This document shows positions 36,140 through 61,482 of a stretch of DNA of 64,000 nucleotides, in pieces (the first letter of the stretch is position 1; every line of letters begins with the position of its first letter). Made by a program: the position numbers and the translations under genes. This DNA comes from Silurus meridionalis (Eukaryota > Chordata > Actinopteri > Siluriformes > Siluridae): contig NC_060886.1 of the NCBI RefSeq assembly GCF_014805685.1, forward strand, positions 15,887,608 through 15,951,607, read 5' to 3'. The notes under the pieces were generated by a model. That model was not told the origin of the DNA. It ran no database searches and saw only the letters and a program-made list of their open reading frames with translations.

Positions 36140-37588
36140 AACAAGGCGGAGCATTGGTAAAGCATAAGAGTGGAGGAAGGTGCACACAGGTGAACTATGT
36201 TCTATGTAGGAGATGCAACCTGAAGGAGATTTTAGACTGTAAGATGTTGGCAGGGGACAGTGTAGATAAACAGCACCAGATGGTGGTCTGTAGGATGGTT
36301 TTGGAGGTGAAGAAGGAGAGGAGAATTTTGAGGACTGAAAGAAGAATAAGATGGTGGAAACTGAAGAAGGAAGATTGTGGTGTGAGATTCAGGGAAGAGG
36401 TCAGACAGGGGCTCGGTGGTGGTGAAGAGGTGCTGGATGATTGTGCAACTACTGCAGAAGTGATAAGGGGGACAGCTAGAAAGGTACTTGGCGTAACATC
36501 TGGAATTGAAAGGAAGACAAAGAGACATGGTGGTGGAATGAGGAAGTGCAGGAAAGCATAAGGAGAAAGAGATGAGAAAAGTAGGCAGGAGTAAAAGGAG
36601 ATGCTGCAGCAGGTAAAGAGGGATGTGGCAAAAAAAAGCTAAGGAAAAGGCATATGAGGAGCTGTATGAGAAGTTGGACACTAAGGAGAGAAAAAGGATT
36701 TGTACTGATTGGCCAGGCAGAGGGGCCGAGCTGGGAAGGATGTGCTGCAAGTTAGAGCAATAGGATGGAGAGGGAAATGTGTTGACTAGTGAGGAGAGTG
36801 TGTTGAAAAGATTAAGGGAGTATTTTGAGAAGCTGATGAACTAGGAAAATGAGAGGGAGAGAGAAGGTTGGATAGTGTGGACATGGTAAAGCAGCAAGTG
36901 GATTGGATTAGTAAGGAGGAAGTGAGAGCAGCGATTAAGAGGATGAAGAGTGGAAAGTCGGTTGGACCAGATGACATACTAGTAGAAGCATAAAGATGTT
37001 AAGGAGAGATAGCGGTGGAGTCTTTAACCAGGTTTTTCAACAAGATTTTGGAAGGTGATTGGATGCCTGAGGAATGGAGAAGAAGTGTGCTGGTACCGAT
37101 CTTTAAGCATAAGGTAGATGTGCAGACCTGCAGTTACTACAGGGAAATAAGGTTGATCAGTCACACCATGAAGTTCTGGGAAAGAGTTGTTGGGGGAAGA
37201 GGTGACCATCTGTGAGTAACAGTTTGGTTTCTTGCCGAGAAGAGGACTACAGATGCAATATTTGTTATGAGGATGTTGATGGAGAATTAAAGAGAAGGTC
37301 ATTGTGTGTTTGTGTATTTGGAGAAAGTGTACGACAGGGTGCTGAGGGAGGAGTTGTGGTATTGTATGAGGAAGTCAAATGTATCAGAGAAGTAGGTAAG
37401 AGTGGTGCAGGACATGTATGAGGACAGTGTGACAACAGTAAAGTGTGCAGTAGGAATGACAGACTGGTTTAGGGAGGAGGTTGGACTGCATCAAAGATCG
37501 GCTCTGAGCCCTTTCCTGTTTGCAGTGGTAATGAACAGGTTGACGGATGAGGCCAGACAGGAGTCGAAGCAGCCGAAAGAAGAAGAAG
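36140..37588 (+). pseudogene. RTE-like LINE inserted in the Tx1-like LINE
   Basis: The insert is bracketed by AATCTAAATGG (36129-36139) and AATCTGAATGG (37589-37599). This copy extends further 5' than the others: 36140-36660 is the linker between endonuclease and reverse transcriptase (QHQMVVCRMVLEVKK and RRIRWWKLKKEDCGVRFREE). Next come reverse-transcriptase blocks VGPDDI, MPEEWRRSVLVPIFKHK and VGLHQRSALSPFLFAVVMNR. At about 37570 it jumps directly to the last bases of the 3' tail and a GAA tract, losing FADD and the C-terminus. Multiple stops and shifts are present. Confidence 0.87.
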
Positions 37589-39585
37589 AATCTGAATGGT
37601 GCTATAGATAGTCAGAAAATGGTTTTGTTTAAATATCTAAAGCAAAAACAAATTGATGTAATGTTTATTCAGGAATCATTGTGATCTAAAAAATGAAGTG
37701 GACTGGACAAGACAATGGAATGGACAAATACTTTTAGGCAACATGTCCTCTACAAGTTGAGGAGTACCTACCTACATCTACCATCCTCTCATTAAATGAA
37801 AGAAGTAGTTAAATGACACCTTTTAAATGTAAAGGCAAAGTTTGAAAACACAGAAATTACCTTTTCAAATGTTTTTGCACCTACAAAGGGGGCAGAAAAG
37901 ATTCTCTGGAGGCCAATCTTTTTATTATGTGCAGACTACAAAATACTGTAATTATTAGTAATTTAATGAATCAAATAATACATCACGATCAAACATACTG
38001 CATACCCAATAGATCAATACTCGACAACATCTCACTAGTCAAAGACATCTTTAAAGTCTCAAAGCTATTGGGCATCACTGTTTTTTTTATTTCGTTAGAT
38101 CAGGAAAAAGCTTTTGACCGTGTCGAACACCAATACCTACGGCGCACAAGCTACTGGTTTCAATAAAGGTTTTATAAGAATTATACAGGCTATGTAGTGT
38201 AACATTGAGAGTAAACTAAAAATCAATGGTAGTTTAAGTACTCCTTTAAGTTTAAAGAGGGAGTTAAACAAGGATGTGCTCTGTCAGGATTGCTGTACTC
38301 TCTGGCCATCGAGCCAGAACTGGTTTCCAAGTGTCACAATGTAACTACTTTTTTCATCTTTCTGCATATGCCGATGATGTATTGGTTTTTATTTCTGAAT
38401 CTCGTGATGTAAAAAGACTAGAAGGTATTGTTAAAGATTTCAAGGCTATCTCTTCTGTAAAAGTCAATTAAAAAAAAAGGGAAGCCTTGTTGATGGAAGA
38501 ATGGAAAAAAAGCCTACCCAAGGAGATCTAACATGGAAAAGGGGTGGCCTAAAATACCTTGGAGTGTTTTTGGGTAATAATAACTTCACTCAAAGAAATT
38601 GGGAGACAACATTTAAGAACATTAATGGACGTTTACCGAAGTGGAAATGGCTGCTTCCCCAAATGACATATCGAGGATGCACACTCATTACCAACAACCT
38701 AGCAGCATTCTGCATGTGGCATAAACTCGCTTGCATGGACCCTCCTGCTGGACTTCTTCCAAAGATTCAAAGTGAAAACATCAAGCAACAGTAGTCCACT
38801 GCTAAACCTGGGACAACATGAAACTCTAAATCTTTGCACAGTTTAAGGAAAATTCATCTACAGAAACATAAAAAAGTGATAAACAAACACACGCTGAAAG
38901 GCTGAGCAGACACAGTGTGGCGCAACAAGTTAATGATTACTGAAAACGCTAAACCTGTGTGGAGAATATTATACCAACCACCATTGACTAAAAGGGCAAG
39001 TGATCTCCAGTGGAGAATTTTACATGGTGCTGTAGCTGTGAATGCATTTGTAACAAGGAACAATCCTACTGTAGGTGATTCATGTCATTTCTGTTTAGAG
39101 AGAGAAACAATATATCATTGTTTTATGGACTGTAAAAGACTTTCTTCTCTGTTTATTCTTTTAAGATTATTATTTTCTCTCCTAGGAGTCATTTTCACAA
39201 AGCAGTGTTTTGTTTTTGGTTTTAAGTACACTGTGAAACAGAAACATACTTGTCACTTGATAAATTATATTGTAGGTCAAGCAAAACTCGCTGTGTACAT
39301 TACCAGAAAAAACACAACTGAACAGAAAGATGGACAAGAAATTGTAGCAATATTCAAGAACATGATAAAATCCAGAATAATTGTTGATTTTAATTATTAT
39401 AAACTAATGAATACAGTTGACACTTTTGGAACTGAATGGTGCTGTAATGCTTGTGTTCTGTAACTAATGGTGAACAGTAATCATATACCCACATCAACCA
39501 ATGTGCTTTTTTTTTTTTTTTTTGTTTTACTGTACCTGAGAAAGGTTTCTTTTAAATAATAATTATTTTTGTTTTTTAATAAAAA
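37589..39585 (+). pseudogene. Tx1-like LINE, part 3: ORF2 endonuclease, reverse transcriptase and C-terminus
   Basis: It starts with the endonuclease N-terminus (NLNGAID, then QKQIDVMFIQES at 37655-37690). A deletion joins this to the reverse transcriptase near 37920: QTYCIPNRSILDNISLVKDI, then SLDQEKAFDRVEHQYL (about 38090-38145), a GVKQGCALS-like region near 38265, and the catalytic YADD (38367-38378). Beyond are GGLKYLGVFLGN and KWKWLLPQMTYRGCTLITNN. The C-terminal domain (38915-39463) has VWRILYQPPLTKRASDLQWR, a CHFC...HCFMDC cysteine/histidine cluster and LINYIVGQAKLAVYITRKN. Stops and shifts make it inactive. It ends in T-rich sequence with AATAAA near 39578. Confidence 0.88.
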
Positions 39586-40932
39586 TCCCTCTCTCTCATT
39601 CTTCCTTTCTCTTTAGCACAAATACTAACCTCATAATTCCTAGTTGGAGTCCTCTCATCATCTGATTGTGCCTTAAAGGGCATTGCTTTTTTTTCCTTCA
39701 TCTGAGATTTGCCCTTTCTCTTTGATGAAAAATTGTAAAGCCTCTTTCCTTGCGTTACTCCCCTCAGTTCAGACTGTCTTATCCTCTGCTAATCGAGTTT
39801 TGATTTTCTTTTTTTTTTCCCTAGATGTCTTTGCCCATTTTCAGTGTCTGTGCTTCAAAGTGGGGATTTTGATGATGCTTATCTTAGTGTAGCACTGAAG
39901 CTTTCTTTGAACTTGGCCTTGGGTGGTGGGGAACACGGGACAGGAAGCCGATTTAAAAAACAGAAACACACCAATGTGAGTGTATGATTGCACTGAGCTC
40001 AGTGATCAGGATCAGCAAAGTGCAGATAATGTAGCTGGTAGATCACATGCATGTAAGACCTAGAGAAAACGGCTAAATTCCAATAAGTCAATTTTTTATA
40101 AAACATGCATGAAAAACAACAAATCTCACTTGGACAATAACATAAATGTATAGCTCTTAAACTTTATTATAAGCATGCTAGTGTAAAACTGCACCCTGGT
40201 TACTTGGACCTCGGCACAAGGGTAGTAAGACCCTGAATAAACTCACAAATGGATAAACAATTGAAATATATATCTATATCTAACATCTAACTAGCAAATT
40301 GCTTTGTAAGTGAAAATCATTAGTAGAAACACTCTTGTAATGATGATCATATAAGCGTGTTACACTGGCGCCCTCTTGTGGAAAATTTGAGCACTGTATA
40401 TAAATGTCTCAGAAGTAGAGGTTCATGGGTTAATGGTTTCCTGCACTTTCACCTCATTTGTGGCGTTTGTTCATTATGTTTCTCGTATGTTTGTAATGTT
40501 TTTAAATTTTCTTATATTTTCTTCCTGCCATACTGTTTGTTTTGAATGTCTATTCATATCTACCTCAAGCAGTTATTGATAAGAGATGCCTCACACACTT
40601 ATTTACACCTAGGGCCAATTTTGTGTAGCTAATCATGGCATATATATCGACAGAGGAACTATAAACTCATATAACCCAGAAGAAGAACACACAGATTGTA
40701 AGCGAGTGCAGGAAAAATAAACACTAGAGCTGTGAGGCAGCAACTGTAAATGCTGCATCACCATGTTGCCCTACATTGAACTCACAAGGGACCACAAAAA
40801 AAGTAAAAAAAAGAAAAGGTTCTATGGCTTGCTAAATAGAACCTTTTTCTTCAACAGTGGTAAAAAAAAAAAAAAACCTTGGTGAAGAATAAAGTAAATT
40901 GCTTATTGCATCTTGTCTGCACTGAGGAAGGG

Positions 40933-40936
<4 letters not shown>

Positions 40937-41014
<78 letters not shown>
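40937..41014. repeat. (TA)n microsatellite
   Basis: About 39 TA units. Confidence 0.95.
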
Positions 41015-41016
<2 letters not shown>

Positions 41017-41720
41017 ACTGCTGTTCATAAAAAAAAAAAAAAAAAAGGAAAAACTACACCCAGGCAAGCAGGAGGTGAATTTCATATTTTATTACCATCT
41101 GTGTTGTTGGATTTGTACAAAGAAATTAAGTAATGCAATTACAAGTCTAAGACATTGGACACTGTGAACACACATGGCTTTGACAAAGGGTTCTCACTCA
41201 AGACTAGCACAATCAGCAGCAGACAAAGTGTAGAGACTGCACCATGGTTTAGCAAAGCTTTGTTAAAGCACAATACATGACTCACCAGACAAAGAGGTTC
41301 CATCAACTACAACATGACATGAGGACATCACTGACAGATTCACTGCACCATTACAGCTCATAGTCCACCAGATTCTGGATAAAAAGCTACTTTATGCTAT
41401 GGTAAACTTTGAAATAGATTAGTCAGCACTTAATATCTGGTTCACATCAGTTTTCTCTGGTTCCTCTGGCTACTTTAGGAGTTAGTGACATTGTGCTGGC
41501 TCAAGAAACTCTTAACAGTCATGACCCATCAGCATGAGCATGACCACAAGAACACGACAGCTGGCAAGACATGATAGCGGCGTTATGAGGATTATTTAAA
41601 AAAAAAAGGTGACATTATCATCTTTGTGCTGCATAAACAAACACTTAAAGAAGAAAGAAGTAAGTTATATGAAGAATCTATTCACTAAAGTAGCCAGTGG
41701 CAGACCCAGGAGCTCATTGC

Positions 41721-41724
<4 letters not shown>

Positions 41725-41776
<52 letters not shown>
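41725..41776. repeat. (CA)n microsatellite
   Basis: About 26 CA units. Confidence 0.95.
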
Positions 41777-41778
<2 letters not shown>

Positions 41779-41879
41779 ACAGAGGCACTTTAGAAATGAC
41801 AAACACGTCTAAATCGTTAAGGCACCACAAACAATACAACATACCTTTGGAACACTGACACATTCCAAAAACACTGGGC

Positions 41880-41882
<3 letters not shown>

Positions 41883-41958
<76 letters not shown>
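41883..41958. repeat. (CA)n microsatellite
   Basis: About 38 CA units. Confidence 0.95.
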
Positions 41959-41962
<4 letters not shown>

Positions 41963-42216
41963 TCTATTCAATGTCCCATTTCTTCTGTCTTCCCACATCA
42001 TTTTCATTTAGTCACAATTTTAAGTCAAATTTGTGATTGGTTTGTATCATCATTCTAAGCTTAAGCAGTGAAGAACACATCTAGAGTGTCAGAAATAAAC
42101 TGTCTTTACTGTTAAACAGAGACATATTATATATTATATATATTATAATATTATACTCCAGCACGCTGTTCTGCGCAACCTTGAATACGAAGTGTGGGAA
42201 CCATCACGCTGAGTCT

Positions 42217-42222
42217 TTTATT
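42217..42222 (-). promoter_or_regulatory. mao: Candidate poly(A) signal of mao
   Basis: AATAAA on the minus strand, the first such hexamer found downstream of the mao stop codon. It would give a 3' untranslated region of about 0.93 kb. It sits at the edge of a TTCTA array and could be chance. Confidence 0.3.
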
Positions 42223-42256
42223 CTATTCTATTCTATTCTATTCTATTCTATTCTAT
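42220..42256. repeat. (TTCTA)n pentanucleotide repeat
   Basis: About seven TTCTA units. Confidence 0.9.
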
Positions 42257-43149
42257 AGCCAGATAGATATGATGTAGGAATGATATACCTGTGAATGCTG
42301 ACATATGGTGAAAAGTGACAGTATGGATGAATGGAAATCACCTTCATACACTTAAAATGTGAAACAAACCCAACCAACAACTTAATGTATATATCAAGTA
42401 TAAATCTGTCTAAATTATGTTGAAAATCATATACAATATTTAAAGAAAAAAAACAACAACAACATTCAAATACATTCATTAAAAATCAAATCATAATTGA
42501 CACGAATGCCACAATCAATCATGCACAGCAGCATGAAGAAACAACCTGGGCTTTCTCTAGCTTTAGCGACTACGGGCCACTCAGTGAGCACTTTGTGTGG
42601 CATGTGTCAGAGAAAACATATGGTGTAAATATCATGTTGCTTGTGATACACTATCATAAAACATAAGTCCGCTAATGCTTTAGTCACTTTTTTGTCACAC
42701 GTAGTTTGAGAGGCTAGTTCAGGTTTGGAGTTCCTTAGAACAGCACCTAAAATCATCAGAGGTAACCGTGTTCAAGACGAACACTCTGTATTGTACGTGA
42801 GAATAAGTGTTGTGACTATATAGTGAAATGTAACTGTTGTCTGTGGCCTTGGAAATTTGTAAAAGATTAGTGGCCAGGCAATCATCTTTACTGCTTCTCA
42901 CCTTTGAATATGGTGTATCCCTTCAAAAAAAAAGCAGCTCTTATTTTAACAGGAAAGTGTACATATTTTCTTCATTGCACTGGGAAATTTGTACATAAAA
43001 TGTGATTGGTTGATAAAGTGTTAAAATTACTTTCAAAATCAAATCTAGAACTGACAAGCTCACGCCTAGTCAGCAGCATAGCCCTGGTGCGGTGACCGTA
43101 TGGAGAAAGCAGTCTTAACCATGGCCAGTGAGACACTAAAGTGAGAGCT

Positions 43150-56326
<13,177 letters not shown>

Positions 56327-56801
56327 CTGTCGAGACAAAAAGCAGGAATCTGAGTTATAGTTTTGTAAAAACAATTCTGGTACCTCTATTAACCAATAAC
56401 TGTATTATCACAGTATTATATGTGGTGCTATTTAACAAGCTGTAATAATATCAGTTTCCTGATGTTAAAGAACACACATTCATACTCGATCAGTTTTTCA
56501 TTGGAGGCTGAGGTCATGTAATAATCCATTACAATATCTGGAACTGTAGTCGTGTCAGAATCTGTCATTTTTTTTACAGACTGTGTGCATGCACACATCT
56601 GGTATAATTACACTGCATTTTATCGTCAATAACATACCCATCAGATATAACCCCAGGTAATATATATCCAATTTCATTTGACGTGTTGGTTTGACAAGCA
56701 GTTTTAGTGGCCTACAGGAGAAACTACACAATTTAATGCAGGTGGCTTTAATGTCATGGCTGATTGCTATGTTTATATGTATGAATTGTGTAACAGTCCA
56801 A

Positions 56802-56805
<4 letters not shown>

Positions 56806-56870
<65 letters not shown>
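56806..56870. repeat. Compound (TA)n/(CA)n microsatellite
   Basis: Short TA units, then about 25 CA units, directly against a Tc1 remnant. Confidence 0.95.
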
Positions 56871-56871
<1 letters not shown>

Positions 56872-57775
56872 TATCACACTTTGTTTAATACTTTGTAGAA
56901 AAGCCTTTGTTGGTGATTACAGCTTCTAGACGCCTCTTGTATGGAGAGACCAGTCGTTTGCATTGCTCAGGAGTGATTTTGGCCCATTCTTCCACACATC
57001 TGGTCTTTAAATCTTGAAGGTTCCTTGGGCCTCTTTTATGAACTTTGATCTTCAGTTCTCTCCATAGATCTTCTATGGGATTTAGGTCAGGTGATTGACT
57101 GGGCCATTCAAGCAACTTGATTTTCTTTCTTTGAAACCACTTCATTGTTTCCTTGGCCTTGTGTTTGGGATCATTGTCTTGCTGAAATGTCCACCCTCTT
57201 TTTATTTTCAGCTTTCTGGTAGATGGCAGCAGATTTTTATCCAGAATGTCCCGGTACATTTTTCCATTCATCCTGCCTTCAATAATATGAAGTCTGCCAG
57301 TACCCCTTGCTGAAAAGCAGCCCCAAACCATGATGCTTCCACCCCCAAACTTAACTGTTGGTATGGTGTTCTTGGGGTGGTGGGCAGTGCTATTTCTTCT
57401 CCAAACATGGTGTGTAGAATGACTGCCAAAAAGTTCAATGTTGCTTTCATCTGACCATACTATATTCTCCAAATAATCCACAGGCTTCTCCAAATGCTCT
57501 TTCACAAACTTTAACCGAGCCTCAACATGCTCTTTGTAAGTTATAGTTTTAGAGTTTGTATAGTATAGTTATCGTTTTCATGTGTTCAATACTAATTCCG
57601 TGTGTCATTTCACTTTATTTATTATGACTCAACTTGTATACTTGAAAGTTCTGATTTCTTTGTATGAATTCAATATTTGGCTTGATGGCTACATCTGGTT
57701 TAAATTTTGTGTCAATAGCCCACTTAGAAATCCCCTTACTGAAAAAAATGCGTTAAATACTTATTTTCCCCGCTG
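56871..57775 (-). pseudogene. Tc1-like transposon with intact catalytic half of transposase
   Basis: A second Tc1 family, in minus orientation. The left end at 57775 reads (minus strand) CAGCGGGGAAAATAAGTATT and is TA-flanked next to a TA array. The open frame 56885-57505 (206 codons) keeps all three catalytic residues: the Asp in [12 protein letters not shown], the Asp in [13 protein letters not shown] and the Glu in [15 protein letters not shown], with 34 residues between the last two (DD34E). The N-terminal DNA-binding domain is deleted at about 57530, and the right end is replaced by a CA array. It lies 0.5 kb upstream of mao exon 2, probably within intron 1. Confidence 0.92.

Positions 57776-57778
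<3 letters not shown>

Positions 57779-57840
<62 letters not shown>
57779..57840. repeat. (TA)n microsatellite
   Basis: About 30 TA units following the Tc1 end. Confidence 0.95.
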
Positions 57841-57845
<5 letters not shown>

Positions 57846-59413
57846 TATGCTGATTCGTTGTGAATCTGACAACTATTTTAGACATCATGTAACAGTTCAG
57901 ATTGCGGTGATTCCTGTATAAAGACACAGCCTTCCTCTTTCTACAGGGGAAGTGAAAACTCTACTTCTGTGAGAAACTGCATTTGGTCTTAGCAAACTAA
58001 GACTAAGTCTAAACATCTGATATGAGTAGACTAACAAAGCCAATTAACAAAAAAAAACATTTACTAAATCAAAACTAAATAAATGATGGCAATGTCTCAA
58101 AATAATGTGAATGTTCTTTTCAAGATGAGCTTATTACTAAGGTTTTATATTCAACAACTGATGCATGCACCAAAGAGTGTAGACATAACTGTTCATGTTT
58201 AGGCATACTGATGTGTCTACATCTATGGAAAATTATTTCTATACTCAAAGACTCTGTGGACAAAAAGACAAAAATTGTATGATTCTTATACTCTTTTATG
58301 GTTAATGTTTTAAGCAGACAAGAGCACATGTTTAAGGGTGGGGAAAAAACTGAAGCAATGAGACATGCCACAGTCTGAAAAAAAAAACAGCAGTTTAAAT
58401 GGAAGAGGCTAAAGTACACAACTTGTTGCAAACTGGGCCCCTTGCTTGACACTCCTGGTGTATAACATTCAACATCAGGGGGACCGAGTCAGGATATTAT
58501 GCCAGTATAGGTGCTATCCTGCAATATGAAAAAAATCCTACTTAATCATATACCCACAGAACACCACACCCATTAGTGTGGATTTATGATAAGGATCTGA
58601 TAAGTCAGGCAGAGAAGCGCTCATATAATGTTTTGCTGCTGTGACTACACCCACCAATGTAGCATGGGGCCATACAGCCTCGAATATACACTTTAGATGG
58701 CATTAACAACTCTTGAAACTTCAAACGTCATTCAAACACTCAATTAAACAATTATTCCTTTTTTTTTTTTATTGTTGGAGCAGAAAGGATATTCTTTGTT
58801 TTTGCCTTGTTCTTAGATCAATCAGAAAAAGGCCACATCTGTACAAATGCACTAGAACCTTTTATCATACTACTGGGTCATGAAATTAGACCATTAAAAT
58901 ATCTTTTACTTTTAGCATATTTGCAATTGCAATGCTCGCTCATTAATCCAATTTATGTTAAGTAGCTCTGTTGCATTCATCTACTGCTGCTGTAATGGAG
59001 CTTTTATGTGACTCTGTTAATTTAACTTGGTAATAAAAGTTGTTAAATTAAGTTGACCAAGTTGATTTTTTATTTTTATGTCTAAAGCATTTAAACCAAA
59101 TCCAGTATAATAAATCTTTTCAGATATGAACGAAATCTGGTTTACAGCTATGCATTCCTGAGCTATTAGAAAATATGAATAGTTCCCTCTGGAATAGAAA
59201 GCAGAACTACCCAAAAGCATGATGAAAATGTAATACCCAATACATCTGCACATTGTGTAACACTATGCATAAGACAAAGCATAACAATTGCTTGTAACAC
59301 TTCCCATGATAATTCACTTATTCAATAATGATTAATTATTCAATATTGAATCCAATGGGTACAAATCATATATTAGCTCCGATATGTCTAACATCATCCT
59401 GCCGAAAATAGGG
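57841..59413. other. Probable mao intron 1, no recognised feature
   Basis: I searched the minus strand for an exon encoding the GGGIS turn with a donor and found none. Confidence 0.5.
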
Positions 59414-60056
59414 ATTGGAATGGCCATGTCTTCTGGTCATGATTTCTGTCAAAGCAGAACTCTTACATCCAAGAGTTTTAAGATTAACAAGTCACTCAAA
59501 CAATGAACTTTATCTTACAATCTAGAAAATACTACAATGCATACATACTGCACAGTATGTCAAGAAATCATTTGATTCAAGTTAATAATTTCTGCCAGAG
59601 TGAACCAGTCCAGTGGGATTGTTACAGAATAGAAAAAGGGAGATTAAAATTTAAGGGAGATTAAATATTGATAAAAAAAAAAAAAAAAAAATCTTCATCA
59701 CGGATGTCTCTCCCATGCTTGTTCTCCCTCTTGGTCTGTCTTAGTCAGTCTCCAACTAGACCAGTTCACTATTATTATTATCATCATCTTTTTATTATTG
59801 ACTTGAATCAAATATTAACTTGAATCAAATGATTTCCTGAAGCCTGTACTATACAGTATGTGTGCATTGTAGTATTTTTAGTAGAAACAATAGTACTCAT
59901 CTTGATTACGGATAAAATGCTAATATAATAAGCCACTTAGATTCTAAGATAAAGTTCATTGTTTGAGTGACTTGCTTATCTTAAAACTCTTGGATATAAG
60001 ATCTGGTAATTCTGCTTTGACAGAAATCATGACCAGAAGACATGGCCATGCCAATT
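59414..60056. repeat. Imperfect inverted repeat (foldback)
   Basis: The left arm (about 59414-59592) and right arm (about 59797-60056) are reverse complements over most of their length. Shared blocks include GGCCATGTCTTCTGGTCATG, ATTTCTGTCAAAGCAGAA, CAAGTCACTCAAACAATGAA and GAAATCATTTGATTCAAGTT. The right arm has about 60 extra bases. No terminal transposon signature was identified. Confidence 0.85.
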
Positions 60057-61421
60057 GGTTGCCATGAACAATTGCACCATTTTAGTCAGTCTGCCTTTCC
60101 TTTAGCCTTTCCGTTTTCAGCCTTAAGATTTAATGCTCTTTTGCTCTCTCCCTCTCCAACATCCAGCTACACCTGAGGCAGATCGTGACCTAACTGCAGT
60201 GAAGTTAATTCAATAATGAGGTAGAACAGAAAGCTTCTGGCTCTTAAATCAGGCAAATATCCTAATTCTTAATATATGTGGCACACAACAAAAGGAAACA
60301 TACAATAAGGTAAAATATGCAGCTGACCATAGGAACAACATCTAAGTAAACTGTAAATCATTTATCAGGAACTCTACTATCAACCATCATAAAGTCAGTT
60401 ACAATGGTTTTAGTAAATTGGAACGGTTAAATCACACAATTCTACACACAAAATCATTTGATAATATAGCAAAACATCCTTAAGGCTTAAATCAGGAAAA
60501 ATCTAACTCTCTCATAGTAAGCCAGTTAAACAAGCAGCTGGATTTATTCTTGTTAGTGTCAATACAGCAGGCCATTTGCTGTAAAGCAAGTGTGCAGAGG
60601 AACCAGCCAAGGTTTCCATGGCAACTGCAAATGTAAGGATGCGGTCGCTTGGTGAGGGTAAACGCAAGCATAGTCTGACTGCCTTTCACTATTCATCAAG
60701 AACAAAAGGTGACACGGCAGGCAGCTCCAAGATATCAAAACAAATATAAACTCTGAATGTAACAGTGGTCTGTTCTGCATAATGCTTGTTTTAGAAGTCG
60801 TCTCTAATGGGGAAATCCTTTCCAACAGCAGTTCTCACACATTATTAAAAAAAGAAAGCTGTTCAATGTTTTGAGCTCAGATTCAGACATTACCCACCAC
60901 AGCCACCCCTCTGTGGCACAAAGGTCAATTGCAAATGAATGATTCTTGCCATTTAAAGTCTAATTCAAACTTAATTACCTCAAATGTTCTCTCAGATGAA
61001 ACCTAATATTAAAGTCCTAACAGAATCTACTTCATGTGCCAGCTTTAGCTTTAATTGCGAAACCCTATTATAAGAACCAGCTGCCAAACAGACTGGATGT
61101 GACAGGGACCACCTATTGGCCTCTGTTATTTAAATGCCATTGCAACTTCTCTTTGCCTAACCCACCTTCAATATTTTGAATGTTCCTAAAACTAATGTTC
61201 AACGTAATGTTCATGATAGCATTATGTGTGAATACTGGGGGCTACTAGATAATATGAAGAGTTGCTGATCAATGAGAGAACAGATCTCCATAACTTAATC
61301 TAAGGCATCTTCCTTTATTTAATATACATTTTTAAGAATTAAGTCTAAAAAATACATATTTGTGCTTATTTGTTCCTGTAACCTGTCAATATTTTTTCTT
61401 AAAAATCTGTCTAAAAATCTA

Positions 61422-61482
<61 letters not shown>

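Larger units (their letters stand above)
39586..42210. other. Intergenic tract with microsatellites
   Basis: No gene is recognised. It contains a TA array (40937-41014), a poly(A) run and two CA arrays. Confidence 0.5.

Noticed and set aside
58651..58690. Candidate mao exon 1 (minus-strand IGGC-like peptide)
   Set aside because: No GT donor, wrong glycine pattern and an in-frame stop.
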